Below, piece by piece: positions 6,552 to 15,343 of a DNA stretch of 15,461 nt. The first letter of the stretch is position 1; the number at the start of each line of letters is the position of its first letter. The position numbers were made by a program, and so were the translations under genes. Under the pieces are notes generated by a model. It ran no database searches. It saw only the letters and a program-made list of their open reading frames with translations, and was not told where the DNA came from. This stretch comes from Deltaproteobacteria bacterium (GTDB lineage: Bacteria; Desulfobacterota; Syntrophia; Syntrophales; UBA2210): positions 1 through 15,461 of the forward strand of contig DSBH01000072.1 in assembly GCA_011056825.1 (NCBI GenBank), read 5' to 3'.

Positions 6552-7490
6552 ATGAATCAGCGAAATGCCGGAGAGAAGCCGGAGAAAAGGATCGACGCGC
6601 TGGAGCAAAAAGTATGGAAACTTGAGCGCTTGAACCGTGATCTGCACTACCGGCTCAGGTTCGAAGGTCTCATCACCGCCATATCGGGCAAGTTTATCAA
6701 TCTTTCCTCCGATTCGATCGACGCGGGTGTCGACGAAGCCCTTCGCGAGGTGGGCGAGATGACATCCGTGGAGCGCACCTATATTTTCAGATACGATCCG
6801 GAAGCGGGAACGGTAAGCAACACGCACGAGTGGTGCGCCCGGGGCGTGGAACCCTTTCATGACCGCCTGCAGAATATTCCTCTCGAGTGGGGTTCCTGGC
6901 TTGCCGGGAAAATCGGCGCAGGCGACGTCGTCAACATACCCCGGGTGCGGGATCTGCCCCCGGAAGCGGCAATGCTGAAAGCGCTCAATGTCGAGCAGGG
7001 AACAAACTCCCTGATCCTGGTTCCGCTTGCTTACGGGGGAACGATTACGGGATTGTTCGGTCTCGATTCCAGGAACGAGAACCGGACCTGGACCGACGAG
7101 GTGACCGCCCTGCTGAAAATACTGGGGGAAATATTTTCAAGCGCAATGGAGCGGAAACGAGTGGAGGAGGCGCTGCGTCGCAGCGAGGAGAAATACCGCA
7201 CCGTTCTTGAAACGATAGAAGAGGCGTACTGGGAAGTCGATCTGAAAGGGGATCTCGCTTTTTTCAATCCGTCCCTGGTCGGACTGATCGGGTACCAGGA
7301 AGACGAGCTTCGCGGAATGAATTACCGTGATTACACGGCGCCGGAAGACCTAGACAGGATATCCATCCCGTTCTTTCAACGCCGTTTATCGGACGGGCAG
7401 AGGCGTCAGGCTCGACAACTATGTTTTCGTCGCGAACGGAGGGCGGCGCAGGGCTGTGGAGATGTCGACGTACCCGATTCGCGACGTTGA
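6552..7490 (+). CDS. Hybrid sensor kinase, N-terminal part (GAF and start of PAS), frameshifted
   Basis: First part of a hybrid histidine kinase split by a frameshift. Residues about 8-36 are a charged coiled-coil-like helix, about 38-198 a GAF domain (IPLEWGSWLAGK and LILVPLAYGGTITGLFGLDS are typical), then a linker helix and PAS domain 1 from about 212 (RSEEKYRTVLETIEEAYWEVD). True homology stops near F275. The rest, to the stop at 7490, is out-of-frame Arg-rich sequence. There is no signal peptide or membrane segment, so a cytoplasmic sensor is expected. The start is ATG at 6552 because AAGGAG (6537-6542) is 9 bases upstream; an in-frame TTG at 6543 touches that Shine-Dalgarno. If the frame is real, the product would be a truncated sensor without kinase activity. 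Confidence 0.8.
   Translation: MNQRNAGEKPEKRIDALEQKVWKLERLNRDLHYRLRFEGLITAISGKFINLSSDSIDAGVDEALREVGEMTSVERTYIFRYDPEAGTVSNTHEWCARGVEPFHDRLQNIPLEWGSWLAGKIGAGDVVNIPRVRDLPPEAAMLKALNVEQGTNSLILVPLAYGGTITGLFGLDSRNENRTWTDEVTALLKILGEIFSSAMERKRVEEALRRSEEKYRTVLETIEEAYWEVDLKGDLAFFNPSLVGLIGYQEDELRGMNYRDYTAPEDLDRISIPFFQRRLSDGQRRQARQLCFRRERRAAQGCGDVDVPDSRR
7371..7378 (+). other. Single-base frameshift inside the hybrid kinase gene
   Basis: In the upstream frame the DNA reads Pro-Phe-Phe-Gln, then Arg-rich nonsense. In the next frame the same DNA reads Phe-Asn-Ala-Val-Tyr-Arg-Thr-Gly and runs straight on through the second half of PAS 1 to AVEMSTYPIRDVEGN. Removing one base in TTCTTTC (7371-7377) joins the halves into one protein of about 835 residues with a normal PAS length. 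There is one extra base, or equivalently two missing. Confidence 0.85.
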
Positions 7491-9060
7491 AGGAAATATT
7501 ATCGGTTTTCGCGGTGTCTCCCGGGACGTGACGGAACGGAAACAGGCCGAACAGGCGCTTCATGAAAGCGAGGCGCGTTACCGCGCCGTGCTGGAGGCGA
7601 ATCCCGATCCCCTCGTTGTCTTCGACAGAGAAGGACGCGTTGTGTATTCCAATCCTGCTTTCAGCGAGGTCTTCGGCTGGAGTGCCGAGGAGCTGGAGGG
7701 GCGGGTCATGGAGAAATTTATTCCCGATGACCATCTGGATGAAGGCCGCCGCATGGCGGAACAAATGATATCCGGCGAACGTTTTTCAGGGATAGAAACG
7801 GAACGGTTCACCCGGTCGGGCGAGCGTATACCCGTCGGCATCAGCGGCTCAGGGTATCGCGACGCGAGAGGGACGTTCATGGGAGGAATCGTGACGTTGC
7901 GGGATATTCGTGAGAAAAAAAGAATGGAAGAACAGCTGCTCAATATACATAAACTGGAATCAATCGGCACGCTGGCCGGCGGTATCGCCCACGATTTCAA
8001 CAACCTGCTCATGGCCGTTCAGGGAAATGTTTCGCTGGCGCTTTACAACTTTGACGAAGAACATCCGCATTACCGCCTTTTCAGGAATATCGAAAAAAGT
8101 GTTAAGAGCGGTTCCCGACTTACGTCGCAACTGCTCGGATTCGCCAGGAAAGGTCGCTACGAGGTCAAACCGGTTGATTTGAACCGCCTGGTGGACGACG
8201 TGGCGAAAACCTTCGGCCGGACCCGAAAAGACATCATCATTCACAGCGATTCCGCGGGGGATCTGAGCGCCGTCGAAGCGGACGAGGGTCAACTCGAGCA
8301 GATGCTGCTCAATATTTTCATGAACGCGGGGGAAGCCATGCCGTCGGGCGGCGACCTGTTCCTGGCAACGAAAAACATGGTGCTTGAGAAACCTGACACG
8401 AACTTTGTGGAACTGGAGCCGGGCCGGTACGTGCAACTCTCGGTGAGGGACACGGGTGTCGGCATGGACAGGGAGACCATGGACCACGTGTTCGAACCCT
8501 TTTTCACCACCCGCGAGATGGGGCATGGAACCGGGCTCGGAATGGCATCAGTTTACGGCATCGTAAAAGGGCACGGCGGTCACATAGAAGTGCGTTCATC
8601 GGTGGGAGGCGGAACCGCCTTCGATATATATCTGCCTGCCTCTGATACGCCATTGCAGGCGGAGGGCGCCGAGCAGCAGGACGTCGTGAAACCCGGAAAA
8701 GAAACGATTCTGCTGGTTGACGATGAGGACATGGTGCTCACCGTCGGCGGGCAGATGCTTGAAAGACTGGGGTACGACGTTCTGAAGTCTTCCTGCGGCG
8801 CCGACGCCATGGCGCTCTGTGAAAGCCACCGTGAAAGGATCGATCTTGTTGTTCTTGACATGGTCATGCCCGGCATGAGCGGCGGGCAGGTGTTCGATCA
8901 TCTCAGGGAAAAATATCCGGGGATCCGTGTGCTGCTCTCGAGTGGCTACAGTCTCGAGGGACAGGCCCGTGAAATAATGGATCGCGGTTGTGACGGGTTT
9001 ATTCAGAAACCATTCACTATTCAGGAACTTGCCACGAGGATCAGGGAGATCCTGGACTGA
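7456..9060 (+). CDS. Hybrid sensor kinase, C-terminal part (PAS-HisKA-HATPase-REC)
   Basis: Second part of the frameshifted kinase. Conserved coding in this frame begins near 7378; GTG 7456 is merely the first possible start and lies inside PAS 1. Counted from that start: end of PAS 1 (to about 30), PAS 2 about 38-155, HisKA with phospho-His H179 in GGIAHDFNN, HATPase with the N-box N290 in NIFMNAGEA, G1 box DTGVGM 332-337 and G2 box GHGTGLGMA 356-364. The C-terminal REC domain about 416-533 has acidic D422/D423, phospho-Asp D468 in VVLDMVMPG, S495/S496 and K518 in QKPF. All catalytic residues are intact, so it would autophosphorylate and relay to its own REC; a downstream Hpt partner is not in the window. 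It would be a working kinase without its GAF sensor if translated alone. Its stop lies 13 bases from the stop of the convergent channel gene. Confidence 0.88.
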   Translation: MEMSTYPIRDVEGNIIGFRGVSRDVTERKQAEQALHESEARYRAVLEANPDPLVVFDREGRVVYSNPAFSEVFGWSAEELEGRVMEKFIPDDHLDEGRRMAEQMISGERFSGIETERFTRSGERIPVGISGSGYRDARGTFMGGIVTLRDIREKKRMEEQLLNIHKLESIGTLAGGIAHDFNNLLMAVQGNVSLALYNFDEEHPHYRLFRNIEKSVKSGSRLTSQLLGFARKGRYEVKPVDLNRLVDDVAKTFGRTRKDIIIHSDSAGDLSAVEADEGQLEQMLLNIFMNAGEAMPSGGDLFLATKNMVLEKPDTNFVELEPGRYVQLSVRDTGVGMDRETMDHVFEPFFTTREMGHGTGLGMASVYGIVKGHGGHIEVRSSVGGGTAFDIYLPASDTPLQAEGAEQQDVVKPGKETILLVDDEDMVLTVGGQMLERLGYDVLKSSCGADAMALCESHRERIDLVVLDMVMPGMSGGQVFDHLREKYPGIRVLLSSGYSLEGQAREIMDRGCDGFIQKPFTIQELATRIREILD

Positions 9061-9073
9061 AGGTTCCGCCTTG

Positions 9074-10693
9074 TTATTCGCCGGCGAAGAGATCGGCGTC
9101 GACGACAATGCCGCGCCGCATGAGCAGCGAGCCATCGAGCCGGTAGAGGGCGATGCGTGCCTTGCGGTACCCGATGATAGCATCGACCTCGTCGAGACGG
9201 CTTTCCAGAAGGTCGCGCTGGGCCAGTGCCACAGCCAGAGATGTTCCCCGTCCCACGTCGAATTTCACTTTTTCCGACCGAACAACCTCTTCCTGGAGCC
9301 TGCGCCGTTCGGCGGAGGCCTCGATCTGTGCCCGGGCACGGCAGGCTTCCACGTGGGCGCCGAGAATATCCTCCACGATAAGCTGAGCCATGTTGTCCAG
9401 GCTTGCCACGGCCTGGCCCCTGCCGGCAAGGGCGCGGCGTTCGGCGGCGCGGGCAGCACGGTTTTTCAGCGACCATTCAAAGCTCACGCCGCCCGCCACC
9501 CTGTATCCCGGTCCGGTTATGTCGGAGAATGATCCGCCGAAACTGTCGGCGTATCCAGTCTTGCCCAGGGTGATAAAAAGATCGAGTCGGGGCAGCAATC
9601 CGTCGCGGGTCTGTATGACTTCGAGATCGCCCTGTTCTATTCTGAGTTCGGCTTCAGCCAGTTCCGGGCGAAGGCTCAGTCCGAGGGCCACGTGATCGCC
9701 CGGGGGATCGAGCTCGATATCGGGTTCCTTGGGGCAGTCCCGCGGTTCGAGCTCCAGCAGCCAGGCGTCGGACGAGCCCGGGTTGATCAGGCGCAGCAGG
9801 GACAATCTGTTTTTCTCGCGCCTGCTGTGTGCGTTGATTAATCCCTGCCTTCGGGAGGCCAGTTCGGCCTGCGCCGCCGCAAGCTCCGTTTCAGCGACGG
9901 TGCCCACGGCTATGCGCCGTTCGATATCCTCAACCTGCTGCCTGGCGATCCTGAGCGCCTCCCGGAAAATCAATACCTGCCGCTCGGCGAGGAGGAGGTC
10001 CCAGTAGGTGGTTTCGGTTTCCGCGACCAGCGCTTCCGTGAACCCTCGCACCTCGTGAATGGAAATCATGGTGTCCAGTTCAGCCTGCCGGATTCCGGCC
10101 AGGTTTACCTTTCTGCCGGCGCCCCTGAGCAGGGCCTGCGTCAGGGACAACTCCACTCCGGCCGCCTGTCGATCGAGAACCGTTCCCGAATCGGATCGGG
10201 ACTGGCGCACCGACAGGTCCACGGAAGTTCCCGTTGAAAGACGCCGGCCGATGCCCGCGCGGTACGTTTCCGATTCACTGCGCAGGCCGACGGGTTTGCC
10301 CGTCACCAGGTTGTTTCGCTCGATTTTTTCTCTGGACAGGGACGTTTCGGCAAAAAGCGAGGCGTCGAAAACCGCCCGTTCCTGCTCCTCGAAGGTGCCT
10401 GCAATGATGGGAGAAAAAAGCTGCACCGCCAGCGACCTGTTGTTTCGAAGCGCGAAGACGACGGCATCCTCAACGGAAATGGACAGTTGCCCGTCCTCGG
10501 GCTTGGGGAGATCTTCCGATATTCTCTCCGGACGAGGCCTGAGCCGATCGACCCGTGGTTCCTCGACGTTGTTGATTTTTCCCCCGAGCGGACTTTCGGT
10601 GAAGGTTTCCCACACCGTCGAAGAGGCGGCCGTCCCCGGCAGCGCGAGAATCATACTTGCGACGATTGCGAACAGGCGAAACCGCGGTTTCAT
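9074..10693 (-). CDS. TolC-family outer-membrane efflux channel
   Basis: 539-residue outer-membrane factor of the tripartite pump. A signal peptide covers residues 1 to about 23 (basic MKPRFR, hydrophobic LFAIVASMILALPG, AAS cleavage region). No lipobox Cys is present, so it is not a lipoprotein like OprM. Two outer-membrane-efflux-protein repeats follow a leader of about 65 residues: the first opens SISVEDAVVFALRNNRSL (71-88) and contains LTQALLRGAG, and the second lies beyond about residue 330. Long Ala/Glu/Arg-rich helices such as QQVEDIERRIAVGTVAETEL are the periplasmic tunnel. It is the last gene of the operon: its ATG overlaps the pump stop (ATGA, 10690-10693), with GGGGAG about 9 bases upstream inside the pump gene. 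Confidence 0.93.
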   Translation of the reverse strand: MKPRFRLFAIVASMILALPGTAASSTVWETFTESPLGGKINNVEEPRVDRLRPRPERISEDLPKPEDGQLSISVEDAVVFALRNNRSLAVQLFSPIIAGTFEEQERAVFDASLFAETSLSREKIERNNLVTGKPVGLRSESETYRAGIGRRLSTGTSVDLSVRQSRSDSGTVLDRQAAGVELSLTQALLRGAGRKVNLAGIRQAELDTMISIHEVRGFTEALVAETETTYWDLLLAERQVLIFREALRIARQQVEDIERRIAVGTVAETELAAAQAELASRRQGLINAHSRREKNRLSLLRLINPGSSDAWLLELEPRDCPKEPDIELDPPGDHVALGLSLRPELAEAELRIEQGDLEVIQTRDGLLPRLDLFITLGKTGYADSFGGSFSDITGPGYRVAGGVSFEWSLKNRAARAAERRALAGRGQAVASLDNMAQLIVEDILGAHVEACRARAQIEASAERRRLQEEVVRSEKVKFDVGRGTSLAVALAQRDLLESRLDEVDAIIGYRKARIALYRLDGSLLMRRGIVVDADLFAGE

Positions 10694-13600
10694 TGTTTCA
10701 ATCTCCCCGTCGATTCGTTCACCGCGACGTCATGACCGCGGTAAAAAACCGAATATATAAGAGGAATAAGAATAAGAGTGATGAAAGCCGAACTCATCAA
10801 TCCACCGATCACGACGCGCGCCATGGGCGCCTGCTGTTCGCTTCCTTCGCCGATGCCGAGCGCCAGGGGGGTAAGAGCCAGCATGGTTGTAAAGGACGTC
10901 ATCAGAATAGGCCGAAGGCGGCGGGTCCCCGCCTCGACGGCCGCGAGGCGGGCGTCAATACGCTGGTCGCGGCGGATTCGTCCCGCCTGGTCGACGATAA
11001 GAATGGCGTTGTTTACTACGATACCCACCAGCATGATGCCGCCGATGTAGGACTGGGCGTTGAGCGTGGTTCCCGTGGCAAGCAGCATAATAACGACGCC
11101 GATAAGGGCCATGGGCACGGAAAACATGACGATGATAGGGTCTCGCAGGGACTCGTAAAGACAGGCCATGACCATGTAAACCAGGATAACGGCGAGGACA
11201 AGTCCCCAGGCCAGCTCGCCGAAGGCCCGTTGTTGTTCCTCGTAATCGGCGCCGAAGGTGATATCGATTTCCCGCGGTGTGGGAATGGAGGCGAGACGCT
11301 GCCGGACATCGGCCACCACTGATCCCAGGTCGCGGCCGCTTATGTTCGCCTGAACGCGGCTCACCCGCTGCTGGTCCAGTCGCTCAATAGTCTGGGGACC
11401 TTCGGCGCGCTCGACGTCCACCACGTTTCTGAGGGATATGAATTCGTTGCGGTCGTTCATGACGCCCACGTTGAGGATGTCGTCGAAATCAAGCTGCTCG
11501 GCGTCCTTCAGCCGCACGAATATGCGGTACTCAGAACTCCCGTCGCGGAATTCTCCCGCCGTGGACCCGGCGATGGCCGTCTCGATCGTCCGGGCGATGC
11601 GGGATACGGAAAGACCGAGATCGGCGGCCCTGATTCGGTCGATGCGGAGCAGCTCCAGCGGCACGGAGCCTTCCCGGCTGAGGAGGAGATCGGTAATTCC
11701 TTCCACGTCCTTGACGGCGTCACGCACTTCCCGGGCGACGCGGTCAAGCAGGTCCAGGTCGAAACCGCGCACGTCGATGCTCAGCCGTTCATCATCTCCG
11801 GCGGAGGCGAGGCGGAGAACAAAGAGGCCGCCGCTTGCCCGGGTGCGGATGCGCGCCCCGGGAATGTCCTTCAGCAGGCGCCTCAGCTCGTCGGCTATCT
11901 GTTCACTCGAGCGGGAACGCTCCGTCATGGGCGCCAGAGAGAGGCGGATGTCGGCGCCCATGGCTTCACCGCTTCGGTACGAAGTGCCTCCGACGGTAAC
12001 GCTGACGGCCGTTGATTCGGGAACAGCGGGCAACACGATGTTTTCGACCTGGCGTACCGTTTCATCAAGCAGGGCGAGACGGGTTCCCGCTTCCATTTCG
12101 ATGGAAACTCTGACCTCTCCCTCGTCGGCCGTGGGCATGAATTCTGATCCTACGGCTGAAAGAAGCGCGAGAGACAGCAGAAACAGGGCGAAAAAACCGA
12201 ATATAACCGGTCCCCGCGCAGACATGGCCATTTCAAGTATCTTCCTGTAGCGGCGGTCCATGGCATCGAAGAGCTCACCACTCAGGGCGGTAAGCCGTGC
12301 CATGGTTCCGTTGCCGGGGCCGCGTTTTTCAGAAGGCGGTCTTACCCAGCGAGCCGCCAGCGTCGGCGTCAGCGTCAGGGCCGCGACGAGCGAGGCCAGC
12401 AGGGCGAATCCCACCACCCAGGCGAGCTGGCGGAAAAGGATTCCCGCCAGCTCCCGGGCGAACAACATGGGCAGAAAAATCGCCAGTGTTGTCAGAGTAC
12501 CCGCCGTAACAGCCGCGGCCACCTCGCCGGTTCCGCGGACCGCGGCGTCCTTCAGCGTAATTCGTTCGCGTTCGCGGATACGGGAAATATTTTCCAGAAC
12601 CACGATGGAGCTGTCCACCATCATGCCCACGCCCAGTGCGAGTCCTCCCAGGGTCATCAGGTTCAGTGTGAAGCCGCCGAAGTAAATTAACCCGAATGTC
12701 GCTATCACGGAGACAGGAATGGCCGTGGCGGCCACCAGGGTCGATGAGAAGCTTCGCAGAAAAAAGAGCAGTACCAGAATCGACAGGGAACCGCCTAAGA
12801 GAATGGAGCGGCCTACGTTGTTGATGGCAAGCTGGATATACTGTGAGGCGTCCCTGACGGTAAAAATGGTGACCTGGGGAAAGTCGCGTTTGAGGTTTTC
12901 TATTTCCCGGTATACCGCTCGAGCCACCGCGACGGTGTTGGCGTCGGGCTGCTTGCGGACGGCGAGGCGGACGCCGGGCTGGTCATTAATACGGATGAGG
13001 CTTGTGACGCGTCGATGAGTGTCGAGAACCTCCGCGACCTGATCAAGTGTTATGGGAGCGCCGTCGCGCACGGCCATGACCGTGGACGCCAGTTCTTCCA
13101 GGGACGTGAACTGGCCCGGCGTCCGGAGCGTGACATCGAAGCGGCCCCGTTCGATGTCGCCGGCGGGCACAGTGATGTTGGCGTCCTTTATGGACTGACG
13201 GATGCCGTCAAGCGAAAGTCCCAGCGCACGCACCTTGTCGAGATCGAGATTCACCTGGATTTCCCGCTCAAGGCCGCCCCAGATGTCGACGGCGGCGACG
13301 CCGGGCACCCGCTCGATGCGGTAGCTCATGCGTTCGTCGATGAGATTGCGCAATTCCAGTGGGTCCATGGGGCTCGAAACGCCGAGCATGAGGATCGGCA
13401 TCGCCGAAATATCGAATTTCCGCACCTGGGGCCGGGTGACATCCTCGGGAAGTATGTGAATAATCCGGTCCAGGCGGTCCCGAATATCGTTCGCCGCGAC
13501 GTCGATGTCGGTGTCCCACGTGAAGGAGACCCGCACGTTGCTTATTCCTTCCGAGGAATACGAGTTGATTTGTTCCACGCCCGCCACCGCCGCCACTGAC

Positions 13601-13806
13601 TGTTCCACCGGTCGGGTGATCAATTCTTCCATTTCTTCGGGGCTGGCGTTTTCGTAGGTGGCGATAATGGACAGGGTGGGGTAGGTGACTTCCGGCATGA
13701 GATCGATGGGAAGCCGCGACAGGGATACTATGCCGATTGATACGGCGATGAGCGTGGCCATGATGGTGAAAACGGGCCGTCTAACGGTAAAACGGGCTGG
13801 ATTCAT
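10690..13806 (-). CDS. RND efflux pump, inner-membrane permease (AcrB/ACR_tran family)
   Basis: 1038-residue proton-driven exporter of the inner membrane that works as a trimer, of usual family length. TM1 lies about residues 12-32 (RRPVFTIMATLIAVSIG), a large periplasmic loop follows to about 333, TM2-6 about 334-485, TM7 about 533-552, a second periplasmic loop to about 860, and TM8-12 to about 1020. The TM4 proton-relay motif reads MMVDSSIVVLEN: D398 matches AcrB D407 but S399 replaces D408. In TM10, VNNAILIVDQ has N932 where AcrB has K940. This resembles single-Asp RND subgroups more than AcrB itself. Substrates cannot be predicted; drugs, lipophilic compounds or lipids are possible. It lacks the metal-pump signature I would expect of CusA/CzcA. 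The start ATG overlaps the adaptor stop by ATGA, with GGAGG 9 bases upstream. Confidence 0.95.
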   Translation of the reverse strand: MNPARFTVRRPVFTIMATLIAVSIGIVSLSRLPIDLMPEVTYPTLSIIATYENASPEEMEELITRPVEQSVAAVAGVEQINSYSSEGISNVRVSFTWDTDIDVAANDIRDRLDRIIHILPEDVTRPQVRKFDISAMPILMLGVSSPMDPLELRNLIDERMSYRIERVPGVAAVDIWGGLEREIQVNLDLDKVRALGLSLDGIRQSIKDANITVPAGDIERGRFDVTLRTPGQFTSLEELASTVMAVRDGAPITLDQVAEVLDTHRRVTSLIRINDQPGVRLAVRKQPDANTVAVARAVYREIENLKRDFPQVTIFTVRDASQYIQLAINNVGRSILLGGSLSILVLLFFLRSFSSTLVAATAIPVSVIATFGLIYFGGFTLNLMTLGGLALGVGMMVDSSIVVLENISRIRERERITLKDAAVRGTGEVAAAVTAGTLTTLAIFLPMLFARELAGILFRQLAWVVGFALLASLVAALTLTPTLAARWVRPPSEKRGPGNGTMARLTALSGELFDAMDRRYRKILEMAMSARGPVIFGFFALFLLSLALLSAVGSEFMPTADEGEVRVSIEMEAGTRLALLDETVRQVENIVLPAVPESTAVSVTVGGTSYRSGEAMGADIRLSLAPMTERSRSSEQIADELRRLLKDIPGARIRTRASGGLFVLRLASAGDDERLSIDVRGFDLDLLDRVAREVRDAVKDVEGITDLLLSREGSVPLELLRIDRIRAADLGLSVSRIARTIETAIAGSTAGEFRDGSSEYRIFVRLKDAEQLDFDDILNVGVMNDRNEFISLRNVVDVERAEGPQTIERLDQQRVSRVQANISGRDLGSVVADVRQRLASIPTPREIDITFGADYEEQQRAFGELAWGLVLAVILVYMVMACLYESLRDPIIVMFSVPMALIGVVIMLLATGTTLNAQSYIGGIMLVGIVVNNAILIVDQAGRIRRDQRIDARLAAVEAGTRRLRPILMTSFTTMLALTPLALGIGEGSEQQAPMARVVIGGLMSSAFITLILIPLIYSVFYRGHDVAVNESTGRLKQ

Positions 13807-15041
13807 TGAGACGGTCCTCCGCCCGGCATGTCGGAATACGGGGCGGAGCCCTGTTTCTTCCCGTCCGCTTCGAGCCCGGCGGGAACCAGTATGGGGGCTC
13901 CGTCACTCAGCAGATGCTGCCCAAGCGTCACCACGAACCCGTCAAGCGGCGGGCGTCGTATTTCCACCAGGTCGCGCGTTTCCACTCCCGTTTCGACCAA
14001 CACGTAACGGGCTGTGCCGGTCTCGAGATCAACAGTGTAGAGAGCGCGTCGACCGGGACGTTCAACGAGTGCCGTGCGGGGAACGATACAGGCGTCGTCG
14101 CTGCGATCCATTTCTGTTTCAAGGCGGACGAACATGCCCGGCTTGAGTATCATGTCCGGGTTGTCAACCGCGATTTCCATACGGGCCTGGCGCGACGCCT
14201 CGCTCACCACCGGGGCGAGGCGTACAAGACGGCCTGAGAAGGCGCGTTCGGGAATGGCGTCTGCGGTTACTTCCACGTGCCGGCCAACGGACAGATGCGG
14301 GTAATCGCGTTCTGAAACGTAGGCGACGGCGATGAGCGTGTCGATTCTGACGATGGAAACGATCGGTGTATTGGCGGACAGGTAGGTCCCTTCGTCTGTA
14401 TAGCGTTCACCAACGACGCGGGTGTGGTCGTTATCCTGCCAGTCCGCCCTGATGACCGTGTAGGACAGCATGAGCTCCGCGCCCATGAGCGCGGCCTGTT
14501 TCTGGGCCACCTGGGCGGAGGCGACGCGGACCCGCGCCTGCTGGGCCTGGTATTCGGCCCTGGCGCTGTCAAGCTCGGCTTCAGAGGCCACCCGCTGTTT
14601 GCGGAGTTGTTCCGCCCGCTCGTATTCGCGGCGCCTGATCGCGAGGCTGCTTTCAGCCTCGGCCAGGTTGGCCCGGGCAACCTCGAGTTCGGCCTTCGCC
14701 TGCTCCACTTCGAAACGGTACTTGTCATCGTCGAGAAGGGCCAACACCTGTCCCTGTCGAACCGTGTCTCCCAGGTCAACCTTCAGATCGTCGAGACGGC
14801 CTGCTATCTGTGTTGACAGGTCGAACTGCGCTCCCGGCTGCAAGGTCCCCGTAAACGTCTGCATTCGAACGAGTCGGCCCCGTTCGACGGGAGCGATTTC
14901 CACCGCCACGGGCGCCGCCGTTCCCTTCGCCGTGCCTCCCTGCGTGACCGTGTCGCGGTCCCTTCCGACGAAGAGCCACCAGGCGACAGCAATGAAAAGA
15001 AGCGTAATCCCTGCGTAATACCAGATATTTCTCTTTTTCAC
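13803..15041 (-). CDS. RND efflux periplasmic adaptor (HlyD/MFP family)
   Basis: About 412 residues, linking the RND pump to the TolC channel. An uncleaved N-terminal membrane anchor covers residues about 6-26 (IWYYAGITLLFIAVAWWLF). There is no lipobox. A split lipoyl/barrel-sandwich domain (QIAGRLDDLKVDLGDTVRQG, about 78-97, and VVGERYTDEGTYLS, about 209-222) flanks an Ala/Glu-rich coiled-coil hairpin about 106-192. A beta-barrel (ITALIAVAYVSERDY-like region from about 232) and a membrane-proximal domain follow. A short insertion, ADWQDNDHTR, sits where many adaptors have a brief APFDG-type turn. I place the start at GTG 15041 because AGGAG (15051-15055) is 9 bases upstream; the in-frame TTG at 15047 is only 3 bases from it and would add two residues. 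First gene of the three-gene operon. Confidence 0.92.
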   Translation of the reverse strand: MKKRNIWYYAGITLLFIAVAWWLFVGRDRDTVTQGGTAKGTAAPVAVEIAPVERGRLVRMQTFTGTLQPGAQFDLSTQIAGRLDDLKVDLGDTVRQGQVLALLDDDKYRFEVEQAKAELEVARANLAEAESSLAIRRREYERAEQLRKQRVASEAELDSARAEYQAQQARVRVASAQVAQKQAALMGAELMLSYTVIRADWQDNDHTRVVGERYTDEGTYLSANTPIVSIVRIDTLIAVAYVSERDYPHLSVGRHVEVTADAIPERAFSGRLVRLAPVVSEASRQARMEIAVDNPDMILKPGMFVRLETEMDRSDDACIVPRTALVERPGRRALYTVDLETGTARYVLVETGVETRDLVEIRRPPLDGFVVTLGQHLLSDGAPILVPAGLEADGKKQGSAPYSDMPGGGPSQ

Positions 15042-15181
15042 CGGCAAAAGCTCCTGATGACGTTGTCCGCTCCCCGGGTCGACGGGGCCGGTACGTTAAT
15101 CCTGTGACATACAATTAATTCGGCGGATTCGTCTTCGTAAAACCCTTTCACGGTTCCCCATGGTAAGGCATAAGGTAACTC

Positions 15182-15210
15182 AGCATAATGCATGCGTGAT
15201 CGTTCCGCAA
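15182..15210 (-). promoter_or_regulatory. Weak candidate promoter for the efflux operon
   Basis: Minus-strand TTGCGG (15210-15205) and TATGCT (15187-15182) are 17 bases apart. Both boxes are mediocre. A short inverted repeat GCAT-A-ATGC (15183-15191) overlaps the -10. The leader would be about 135 bases. Apart from this and the terminator below, the spacer 15042-15343 holds a purine-rich tract (about 15210-15246) and nothing else I can name. Confidence 0.25.
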
Positions 15211-15283
15211 GAGAAAGAGATATGGAAAGAGACAGTGAGAAAAGGACGATGACTCGAATTTTGAGAATATAACGTGAACGGTG

Positions 15284-15307
15284 AAAATGGCGGCGGGAAA
15301 ACCGCCG
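15284..15307 (-). terminator. Probable terminator of the partial right-edge gene
   Basis: On the minus strand CGGCGG-TTTTC-CCGCCG (15307-15291) forms a 6-bp GC stem, followed after three bases by TTTT (15287-15284). It lies about 37 bases past the stop codon at 15344. Overlapping GC-rich alternatives (AACCGCC / GGCGGTT) nearby could also pair. Confidence 0.45.
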
Positions 15308-15343
15308 GGCGGTTCTTTCCCCGGTGATCCTGATATGTGCGGC

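Noticed and set aside
7371..7490. Programmed +1 frameshift as in prfB
   Set aside because: There is no stop codon at the shift point, no clear stimulatory Shine-Dalgarno-like element placed as in prfB, and a plain indel explains it.
10657..14304. Many long plus-strand open frames opposite the pump and adaptor genes
   Set aside because: They are antisense shadows of high-GC coding sequence: Arg/Ser-rich, without domains, and opposite genes with clear full-length homology and motifs.
15222..15272. 16-codon plus-strand frame (ATG at 15222) after a purine-rich tract
   Set aside because: Too short, no promoter seen, no recognisable peptide; chance occurrence is as likely.
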